A DNA stretch of 64,000 nt. Source: Proteles cristata cristata. Its lineage: Eukaryota; Chordata; Mammalia; Carnivora; Hyaenidae. The notes beneath the pieces are model-generated. The model ran no database searches, was not told where the DNA came from, and worked only from the letters and a program-made list of their open reading frames with translations. A program made the translations under genes and the position numbers. The stretch spans positions 930,001 through 994,000 of the forward strand of contig JAESUZ010003164.1 in assembly GCA_017311185.1 (NCBI GenBank), given 5' to 3'. Shown here piece after piece: positions 56,381-64,000 of this stretch (positions within the stretch are counted from its first letter, which is position 1; every line of letters begins with the position of its first letter).

Positions 56381-57228
56381 CGGGGCATGTTTGATGAACT
56401 GGCTTTCGGGTCCAAGAGATCTTGGATTCCATGATTTAATTTGCCCATAGCCCTTGGTGTTTGGCTGAGAGAGAAAGGAGTAATGACCCAGAAAAAAAAG
56501 ACAGAGGCACTGAGGAAGTCCAGTCAAGTGTCTTATCCAGCCTGGGTCCAGAGACCGCCATCTGAGATGGATGAAAAGAGCTACTACAGGCCAAAGATGG
56601 AGGAATGCTTTGTTTTCACAACAGGCTCATGAGACACAAAAGAACAATGGTCTAGAGGACAAAGCACATTCCAGAGTACAGGAGGAGCATACCCTCTACT
56701 TCTTTAGAAAGGTCCAGTGTATTTCAGGCTCATGGTGGACAAAGAGGAAAAGAACACCATTTTGATACTTTGAGGGTTGTAGAAAGTGCAGGCAGCAGCA
56801 CATTTTCACTGAGGGTGCCACCATTGAGATGGTGGGAATTGCAAGTCTTCCAGAAACCATCAGAAAGGGGAGGCTCCTCAGTGAGCTAGGGTGGAAAAGC
56901 ATAAGAAGAATACTCATAAATGTATATTTGATATCCCACTCCTGGAAGTATTGGGAGTCTACACGAGAAACAGGGAATTATGTTAGTGGAGAATAAAGTA
57001 TGTTATCATATACCTAGCCACAAAACCTCCTACAACTTCACCCTCTTCTCTGAATCCTTCCTATACGTTTTGTACAGTTTTCCCTGCTGCCCTCGCTGGG
57101 AATGGCTTTAAGAACACTGAGTCTAATGGTAGTGTAGGTGTGCTCACTGTTCTTCAATGCCCCTTTCAGGCAACTCTCACTCTCTTTTTCTTAACCTCCC
57201 TCTCTGTCCTCATAACAATAATCATCAG
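56381..57228. other. Unique DNA
   Basis: Several 60-70-codon frames on both strands overlap each other; none has a domain. Confidence 0.45.
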
Positions 57229-57607
57229 TGTTATGGGCTCCATTGTGTCCCCCTAAATTCATGTGTTGAAGTCCTAACACCCAATACATCAGAATGTGGC
57301 TGTATTTGGAGACAGGGTCCGTACAGAGCTAATTACTATTAAATGAGGTCACCGAGGTGGGTACTAATCCAATATGATTGGTGTCTTTATAAGAAGAGCA
57401 AATTGGACACAGACATGCACAGAGGAGAGACCATATGAAGACAAAGGGAAAAGACAGCCATCTACAAACCAAGCAGAGAGGCTTTGGAAGAAACCAATTC
57501 TGCTGACATTGCTCTCAGATATAGTTAGCCTCTGAAACTGTGAGAAGATAAACGTTTAAGCCGTCCAGCCTGTGGTATTGTTATGGCAGCCCTGGATGAC
57601 TAACACA
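57229..57607 (+). mobile_element. MLT1A-type solo LTR, complete
   Basis: Runs from TGTTATGGGCTCCATTGTGT CC to GGCAGCCCTGGATGACTAAC ACA, 379 bases. It carries GTTGAAGTCCTAACACCCAA, CCAATATGATTGGTGTCTTT ATAAGAAGAG and CTCTGAAACTGTGAGAAGAT AAA. It has TG...CA ends. The flanking ATCAG/ACCAA is at best a decayed 5-bp duplication. Confidence 0.93.
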
Positions 57608-57639
57608 ACCAAGATACCCACCTTCCTTGCTGCGGTTAT

Positions 57640-58170
57640 CTGCAGCTCTCTCTGGAGATTTCAATACTTGGTTTAGTCCTCTCTCCTATACAACCTCTGT
57701 CACAATCCTTGGTGATTTTGACAACTATGGGCATGACCTTTTCAATACCTTAGCCTCTCAATTCCTTGTTCCTCTCTCTGGCCCAGCCCCCCACTCCCAC
57801 TGTCAGATAACAGATCAGAATCCCTGCGTTGTGAGCTACTCTGCCCTTACAGAGGCTAAGAAGAGTGCAAGCCTCCAACGTCCTGAGCCAATCACTCCCA
57901 GCCTCAAGCAATTTCCTACAATTACTGTACAGATATGTTATAGGCTACATGTACCCACCACAGAAAAAAATGCCAGAAGGCACTGCCCTAGATTTTATCA
58001 TGACCAGTAACAGCACCATGCACAACCTCACTTCAACAATGACTTTTTCTCCATCCCCATCTCCCATTGTTCCAGCCCCCTTTCCCCAACTATACCAATC
58101 CAGAAAATTTTTATCCTATTGGAAACTATCAGTGAACCTTCCAAAACAAGTATGTGCGTAATAAATGAAT
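57640..58170 (+). pseudogene. L2 endonuclease-domain relic
   Basis: The frame over 57627-58010 keeps ILGDFDNYGHDLFNTLASQF, matching the GDFN block of the APE-type endonuclease of L2 ORF2. In another frame at about 57970-58030, TALDFIMTSNSTMHNL fits the following block (L-D-x-V-x-T-x-N). A frameshift and an insertion of roughly 150 bases separate the two. It is a dead retrotransposon piece, not a host nuclease. Confidence 0.75.
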
Positions 58171-58679
58171 AGATAAATGAATTTTCTTTCGTACCTTCCT
58201 ACTTTCCCTTTAAGCCCTTGTTTCTCCAAAATTGATAAGATTAGATGGAGTTATTTGTATTTCACTGAGGAAAATGTGACTTTCCTGCTACACAAGAGAC
58301 AAAGAAATTAACCTCTAATGTAAACCAGAGTCTGAGACATAGCCTGAGAATAGGAAACCCTTGTGGCAGCACTTGCACACCTACACACCTCTCTTCTCAC
58401 TCTCTACATTGTGGTTATTATAGTAACCTTGTTTTTAGGGATCTGTATTATTTTTTTTAAATATTGCTCATCACAGCTGTTGACAAAAACATTTATACAC
58501 TCATCTTCAAGGATAGTGTGAAGCTACTGCTGATATTCTGCAAAGGGTTGTTCCATGTGCTTTTCAAGAATTGGAAGTGACATATATTTTGAAAGAAAAA
58601 AACTCAATGTGGATAGGGAAAGGTTCAATAGCTTACAGAAAATGGTACAATCTGCTCAGATGTCCTATTATACTTGCCT

Positions 58680-58975
58680 AACATTTCAAAAATCTGTAAC
58701 CTCCTCTCTTCTAAAGGTTTATATATGTATTTTCAAACTCTCCTGCTCAACTAATTTCACTGAGCTGTGAAACTGCAACTCTCGGCAAGATCGCGAGACT
58801 TCATGATGACTTCTCTGCCAAGACCAGCCCTCTCAGTCTTCAATACGCTATTGACTAGATTTCACCCACATGCCCACTTAAAACTCTGTCTCTTTAGCTC
58901 CCCTCATCTTACCCCCACCTCTCCCCAACTACAGACTTCTCTTACTCTCATTGCTCCAGTCTCTTAACTATTTTA
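58680..58975 (+). mobile_element. L2 linker fragment (possible)
   Basis: Pyrimidine-rich sequence with CCCTCTCAGTCTTCAATACG and CCCCACCTCTCCCCAACTAC, compatible with the L2 part after the endonuclease; in order with the relic at 57640. Confidence 0.4.
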
Positions 58976-59001
58976 CTTTTAATGATTTAAAGTCCAGATA
59001 A

Positions 59002-59235
59002 CAGAGTACCAGGGTGGATCGGTTGGCTAAGTGTCTGACTTAGCTCAGGTCATGATCTCGGGGTTTGTGGACTCGAGCCCTGCATCGAGGTCTGTGCTGA
59101 CAGCTCAGAGCCTGCAGCCTGCTTCGGATTCTGTGTCTCCTTCTGTCTCTGTCCCTCCCCTGCTCATGCTTTGTCTCGCTCTGTCTCTCAAAACTAAATA
59201 AAAACATTAAAAAATATAAATAAATAAATAAAAAT
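59002..59235 (+). mobile_element. CAN SINE, long feline type
   Basis: Head ACCAGGGTGGATCGGTTGGC, CAGGTCATGATCTCGGGG, CTGTGCTGACAGCTCAGAGC, CT tract, (TAAA)n tail. TSD AAAGTCCAGATAA (58989-59001) and AAAGCCCAGATAA (59236-59248), one mismatch. Confidence 0.96.
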
Positions 59236-59509
59236 AAAGCCCAGATAAAATATGCCTTGTGAAAAGAGTAGGGTTCAAAAATATTTAAAAAAAAAAAACA
59301 CATTATTGTATAACATTGCTCAGCCTACTGGGATTTTTAAAAAGAATTTAATGAGTATTCTTATCTAAGAGTTATGTCCACATAGAGCTAAAACTACACA
59401 AGGATTTATGACAGATATTAGCACTTTGTTCATACTTTACGACACTTATTATTGTATATTATGGTCAACCACTTAGGTGTCTGTTTCCCCAACTGTTCAG
59501 TTTAGAACT

Positions 59510-59635
59510 TACTGTTTAATAAGTTCTTCAAGGGCAAGTACCAGGTCTTACTCATATTTATATCCCCAGAATCTTGCCAAGAGACAAGCGCCTAGAATAA
59601 GTTGAATAACGATTTGTTGAGTGGAAAAAGACGAC
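59510..59635 (+). mobile_element. L2 3' end
   Basis: TTCAAGGGCAAGTACCAGGT CTTAC, TATCCCCAGAATCTTGCCAA G and CGCCTAGAATAAGTTGAATA ACGATTTGTTGAGTGG match the L2 terminus. Possibly the end of the element whose 5' part is at 57640. Confidence 0.75.
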
Positions 59636-60743
59636 AGGAAGTCATTTAATTTTGTGTGTATACTTATGCAAAAAATAAACTAGCTGTTGAGTTCTACCCT
59701 CAAGAAAATAAATAAATAAATAGGATAAAATTCTATTTCAGGAATTTTTGAAAGAGACCTATAACCAAAAATATGTCATTGCAGAAGTAGAGAAGCATCA
59801 CACTGCAAACTGCAATGCCACCAAGAATAGAAGAAATCTCAGCTTGCCAAAAGAACACAACGTGTAATTCACATTTGAATCGCTATTCTTGAGGTCGTTC
59901 TAGTTTAGCCTCTCTCTTTCTCATATATATACATATGCTTCACACGTACACAGACATGTACATGTGTATATACTCTCCTAATTTCAAGTCTACACTTCAT
60001 GTCAGTCATGAAGTCATGCCCAACTATCTCAAGTCACTTGGGAAGAAAAAGAATGGATTACATTAGTCAAGCAACTTACTATTTTAACAGCCAACTGAAT
60101 CTAGTCAATTTATTAAGAAGCAGTTACCAATTATGACAAATTGTTTAGATGAATTTGGTCATTCAGTCATTATTCTATTCTATGTAGTTTATCTCAGAAG
60201 AGTTTTATTCACCCCTCCACCCCATCATAACTGATCCTTTCCTATGGATTACTGCTCATTTACCAGGCACCATCTGAGAGATTTGAGAACTGACAATAAT
60301 GTAAACCTTATAGCGACTCTATAGGAAAAAGATTTGTTAAATAAAGACACAATCCCCACATGGAAAATAATAATAATAATTGCAGAGAAGTTGGTTTTCT
60401 CCAATTTTGATGGTCTAGGCATGCACTAGGCCCTCAAAGAGCATTCATTAGTGACCATCACACACTGAGACATCCTGATAAGAAATGCAAAAAACCTACT
60501 GTGAAGCTGCCCCAAATGAAACATTACGGGTAAAGAAGGTTTAGATTCTCTTTTTTGAATAAGAACATACATATTAATATAAAGTCTATATGGAAAAGCA
60601 AACCTATAGATTGTCCAAAAACAGTGAAGAAATCAGGTAAAATGAATGAAATTTGGGAAAATAAATTAAGTAAAATATTTTGTTATTTTATAATGTATTA
60701 TTCAGATAGTCCTTTTCATTGTTTCCAAAATGCAATGTAAATG
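59636..60743. other. Unique AT-rich DNA
   Basis: 59700-59722 is an AAAT tract; 60368-60381 is (AAT)n. Nothing else recognised. Confidence 0.5.
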
Positions 60744-60753
60744 TAAGTATATT

Positions 60754-61013
60754 AGGGGCACCTGGGTGGCTAAGTCAGTTAAGCATCTGACTGGTGGCTA
60801 AGTCAGTTAAGCATCTGACTCTCAGTTTCAGCTTAGGTCATGATCTCACAGTCTCGTGAGTGCAAGCCCCATTTGGGCTCTGAGCTGATGGTGCAGAGCC
60901 TGCTTGGGATTCTCTCTCTCTTCCTCTGTCTCTGCCCCTCCTCTGGTCATATTGTCTCTGTCTCTCTCAAAATAAATAAATAAACTTAACAAAATAAAAA
61001 CAAAAAATAAATT
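60754..61013 (+). mobile_element. CAN SINE with duplicated promoter segment
   Basis: Complete copy of the GGTGCAGAGCC-type with tail AATAAATAAATAAACTTAAC. Exact 12-bp TSD TAAGTATATTAG (60744-60755, 61014-61025; the last bases overlap the SINE start). A 28-bp segment covering the A-box side of the tRNA-like head is present twice (60765-60792, 60793-60820). Confidence 0.96.
60765..60820 (+). repeat. 28-bp perfect tandem duplication in SINE head
   Basis: The unit beginning GGTGGCTAAGTCAGTTAAG is repeated without a change. The other SINEs here have it once. Confidence 0.96.
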
Positions 61014-61025
61014 TAAGTATATTAG

Positions 61026-62681
61026 AGTTTGAAGTGGATGGAGGTTAACTTAACAAAAAACGACGTTAACTTGCTCAATTTATATATAGTGATTTAGAGT
61101 AAAGAAATCTTTATGAATATTACTATTTTAAGAGACAAGATATGTTTTAAAAGTATCTTTAAAAACCAGGAATAAGATATAATTTGCTGTTTTATTATTA
61201 AATGGGATAGACTGTTTATGGGAAATATCTGTGAAGATGACCCAGTTAAGTATATTCTCCTATAAAGTGCAGCTAGATGTCCTAGTATGACACACTCTAA
61301 GAAGTCCATATATATTTAACACAAATATAAGCAACTAATGCTAAAAAAATTTACTTGATCCAGAAGCAACCCAGTATAAAAGTATTCATATCATATGAAA
61401 GGGTCATTTCAGGTCAGTTAGACGTTATATAAGAGCAGATTTTTTAAGCACAAGTCAGAAGACTTTGGGATATACATTGTAAAGAGAAAATTCTATTCGC
61501 CAGACTTAGGGTTGTCAGTCAGGTCACACAGTGGCTTTCCCTATTCCCAAAGAAGCACTGGCATCCATTTTGGATCAACATTTAAGTCTTCCATCTTGAA
61601 TTTGTCTTTTATAGTCTCCTTAGTGAAACTGGAGCTGGGGGAAATGCCACCTCCACACTTGATTTCTCCCCACATCTCTTGTTAGAATAAATCACTGAGA
61701 CAGTAGAAAATTAGTAAGAAAGTTTTTCTCTTGGTGTTTTGACTTCCTCATATGGTTCTGGCTGGTTCCACTGCTTTTGAAGAGATATTCTTGTTTCTCT
61801 ATTTCCTAAGAGGTGAATATATTCAATGCATTCATTTTGTGAGAAACCTTTCCCTCCCAGAACATTTTTCTATGCTGGCAACCTTCCTGGAAGCTGGAGA
61901 ATTCACAAGAAGTAGGTTTTCTTAGTAGTCTAATCACAGCCTGGATAGAAGTATGCTAATGTTTTCACCATGCTTCATGTACTTCACACAACATTATACA
62001 GATTGATTTTAGTAGAAAAACCACTCCAGAACTGGAGCTGGAAATGGAGTTAGGAAAATAAGTTTTTTCTTCACTTTTTAATGTCTTCATTGATATGACC
62101 CCCCCAAAAAGGAAGGTGTAAATACCATATATACCAAATACCTTTGATTTGAAACAATGTTGGCATTCATCCTTTGGAATTTTCATTAACAGTTAACAGC
62201 ATTATAGTTTGCATTTATGAGGTACATTGTATTATACCCATCTATCGTTTTGATTTATTCTCACAACAACCTGAAGAGATGAAGTCAAATGTTTCTATTT
62301 CTATTTATAAATCAGAAATTTAAATCTCCCAAGTTCCTCAAGTTCTCACCAAGATAAAACTAGAACCTGGAGCCATGGTCCCTGAAATGTTTATTATATA
62401 TCATCAAGATTCATTGTTATCTGGACAAATATTAACTTACCATTTCCAGAGAAAACAACAGGCTATACAGTTGCTGTGCACACAATGTATTTTGAAAATA
62501 TACATGTTCATAAATTTATTCATATTTCTCTTGAGAGATTTCTAACTAAAGTCTTGAAGATTCATTTTTCCTATATGATATAAAATCAACCATCAAGCCA
62601 TACAGATAATAAGCATCATTTTTTGAGGATTATATAAGGCCTTAAGAAAATATTATCATACACACTTACATTTTTCAAAAT
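61026..62681. other. Unique AT-rich DNA, 1.7 kb
   Basis: No repeat family recognised; open frames of 71-73 codons on the minus strand without domains. Confidence 0.5.
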
Positions 62682-62753
62682 ATATAACATATATTCAAGA
62701 GAAGAAAATCAGATAAAATATAACATATATTCAAGAGAAGAAAATCAGATAAA
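62682..62753. repeat. 36-bp perfect tandem duplication
   Basis: The unit at 62682-62717 (ATATAACATATATTCAAG...) is repeated at 62718-62753 without a change. Recent by its identity. Confidence 0.95.
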
Positions 62754-62771
62754 ATTATTACATTAAGGTTT

Positions 62772-62997
62772 CTTTAAATTTTTTTTAATGTTTTTTATTT
62801 ATTTCTAGGAGAGAGAGAGAGAGACAGCGTGAGCAGGGGAGGGTCAGAGAGAGAGTCACAGACTGAAACAGGCTCCAGGCTCTGAGCTGGCAGTCAGCAC
62901 AGAGCCTGACGCGGGGCTCGAACCCACGAACCGCGAGATCATGACCTAAGCGAAAGTCAAGTCGGACGCTTAACCAACTAAGCCACCCAGGCGCCCC
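62772..62997 (-). mobile_element. CAN SINE, young SINEC_Fc-like copy, minus strand
   Basis: Keeps many CpGs (GACGCGGGGCTCGAACCC, CACGAACCGCGAGATC, GTCGGACGC, CAGGCGCCCC), close to the subfamily consensus. TSD ATTAAGGTTT (62762-62771) and ATTAAGTTTT (62998-63007), one mismatch. The least decayed SINE in the window. Confidence 0.97.
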
Positions 62998-63032
62998 ATT
63001 AAGTTTTAATCATAGTACTAATAGCAGAATTT

Positions 63033-63156
63033 GAAAAAGAAGGAAGGAAGGAAGGAAGGAAGGAAGGAACGAAGGAAGGAAGGAAGGAAGGGAAGAAGGG
63101 GGGAGGAAGAAAGGGAGGAAAGAAGGAAGGAAGAGGGGGGAGGAGAGAGAGAGGGA
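63033..63156 (+). repeat. GGAA-rich homopurine tract
   Basis: About 124 bases of A/G with a single C at 63070. The left part is a regular GGAA array; the right part is irregular AGGG/GAGA. Confidence 0.96.
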
Positions 63157-63159
63157 TAG

Positions 63160-63188
63160 CCTACCTAAGTCTACCTAAGCCTACCTAA
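63160..63188 (+). repeat. 10-bp tandem repeat, three units
   Basis: CTACCTAAGT, CTACCTAAGC, CTACCTAATG in a row immediately after the purine tract. Confidence 0.9.
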
Positions 63189-63934
63189 TGCAGTAGGCTT
63201 TTTTCTAACATCTTAAACTTAGAGAAAGCTGAACTCTGAATTCAACCCTGTCTGGAATGGATGGGTTGAAGAGCCTATCAGCTAAATGTATTAGACTGTG
63301 AATAGCAAAAACCACAGTATGCAGTTGTGCAAATAGTTCATTTCATCTCACAGAAAAAATCCAGAAGGAGATGCTCCAGGACTGGTGTACTGGTGTAAAT
63401 ATTATCAAGGAACTAGGTTCCTTCTATATGTCAGCTCTGCTACCTTCAGAATGTGGCTACTGTCCTCAGGGTCACAAAGTGGCCTCTTGGCCTGACTATC
63501 ATTTGCTCATTCCAGGTAGCAAGAAAGAGGAGGAAGAGAAGGCAAAGAGCTTCCCTTAGTGGGACTTCCATATGTCATCAGTCCTCACTGTCACATGGCC
63601 ATTTCTAGCTGCCAGGGAAGCTGACAATCCAAGTATTCCCCTTGGAGGCCTGTATAGTACAGGAAGGCAATGGAGGAGAGTGTAGTTGAATGAATCAATT
63701 CATAGCACCCCCCACAGAATGTTAGACTGTAAGGTCTTTTAGAAGAGGAAAAATAGAAACAAATCCTCAAAACTAAATCCAGAGTATAGTGCAAGAAGGG
63801 AAATGAAGACAGAAGCACACGTTGAAAATTCCACAGGGGAGTACTGTTTTCCCTTTGACACTGTAAAATCTTACAAATTAAAATAGACCCAAGTAATATT
63901 CAAAGACAGGAAATCTCCTAGAAGTCCATATGAG
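63189..63934. other. Unique DNA
   Basis: Nothing recognised. A 75-codon minus frame at 63591-63818 has no domain. Confidence 0.5.
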
Positions 63935-63985
63935 AGCATATTATGTTCTTGATAAATATTTATTGAGCAACTGAAGGGATGGATT
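63935..63985 (+). mobile_element. L2/MIR terminus-like fragment at window edge
   Basis: GTTCTTGATAAATATTTATT GAGCAACTGAAGG resembles the ...CTCAATAAATATTTGTTGA end of L2. Confidence 0.35.
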
Positions 63986-64000
63986 GTAGTCTTGCTCCTG

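Noticed and set aside
1..64000. tRNA genes or other functional small RNA genes (U6, 7SK, Y, 5S)
   Set aside because: The only tRNA-like sequences are SINE heads and MIR; I saw no conserved snRNA or scRNA motif.
1..64000. CRISPR arrays, operons, prokaryotic or phage systems
   Set aside because: The window is mammalian; the regular repeats are microsatellites and local duplications without spacers or cas-like genes.
1..64000. Intact endogenous retrovirus
   Set aside because: Only solo LTR-type fragments were seen; no gag, pol or env-like frames adjoin them.

Overview
This window is ordinary nuclear DNA of a carnivoran mammal, almost certainly a cat (Felidae). The evidence is about seventeen tRNA-Lys-derived CAN SINEs, most of the long feline type (SINEC_Fc-like), which has a tRNA-like head with A and B boxes, a GCTGACAGCTCAGAGCC segment, a CT-rich tract and an AATAAATAAACATT tail. 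There are also carnivore-type L1 3' ends and older eutherian repeats (L2, MIR, MLT1, MER20, MER5). Base composition is AT-rich and I saw no CpG island. I found no host gene. Every open frame is short, has no recognisable domain, or lies in a repeat. The window fits a gene desert or the inside of a very long intron.

Layout. 1-4.5 kb: a MER20, then a three-level nest (L1 inside a SINE inside a MaLR LTR) and an old L1 3' end. 4.5-11 kb: mostly unique AT-rich DNA. 11-18 kb: two short and two long SINEs, a MaLR LTR, an MLT1A LTR, an L1M with a SINE inside it, MIRs and a 1.5-kb minus-strand L2. 18.8-23.2 kb: a nearly full-length fossil L2, traceable from the endonuclease/RT linker to its 3' end and broken by MER5/SINE, SINE and LTR-like insertions. 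24.9-26.2 kb: minus-strand L1M. 26-36 kb: an AC microsatellite, MIRs, L2 fragments, an AT-rich satellite-like block, an L1 tail with a 17-bp target-site duplication (TSD), and SINEs. 36-50 kb: MIR, MLT1A, MER5A, a SINE, then long unique stretches. 50-55 kb: a 173-base homopurine tract, an LTR-like block, four minus-strand SINEs (one inside an L1 tail), a MER3-like element and a G4 motif. 55-64 kb: L2 pieces including an endonuclease relic, a complete solo MLT1A LTR, a SINE with a duplicated promoter segment, a young CpG-bearing SINE and a GGAA tract.

The coding-like signals I recognise are decayed retrotransposon reverse transcriptase and endonuclease pieces (L2 at about 19.4-21.6 kb and 57.6-58.1 kb) and L1 ORF2 C-terminal fragments (2.3-2.8 kb and 33.8-34.1 kb). 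Nothing here forms a working pathway or a new biological system. The interest lies in the nested insertions, a possible L1 3' transduction, local tandem duplications, non-B DNA motifs, and a few unique AT-rich blocks that could be conserved regulatory DNA. Repeat family names come from memory of consensus sequences, not from a search.
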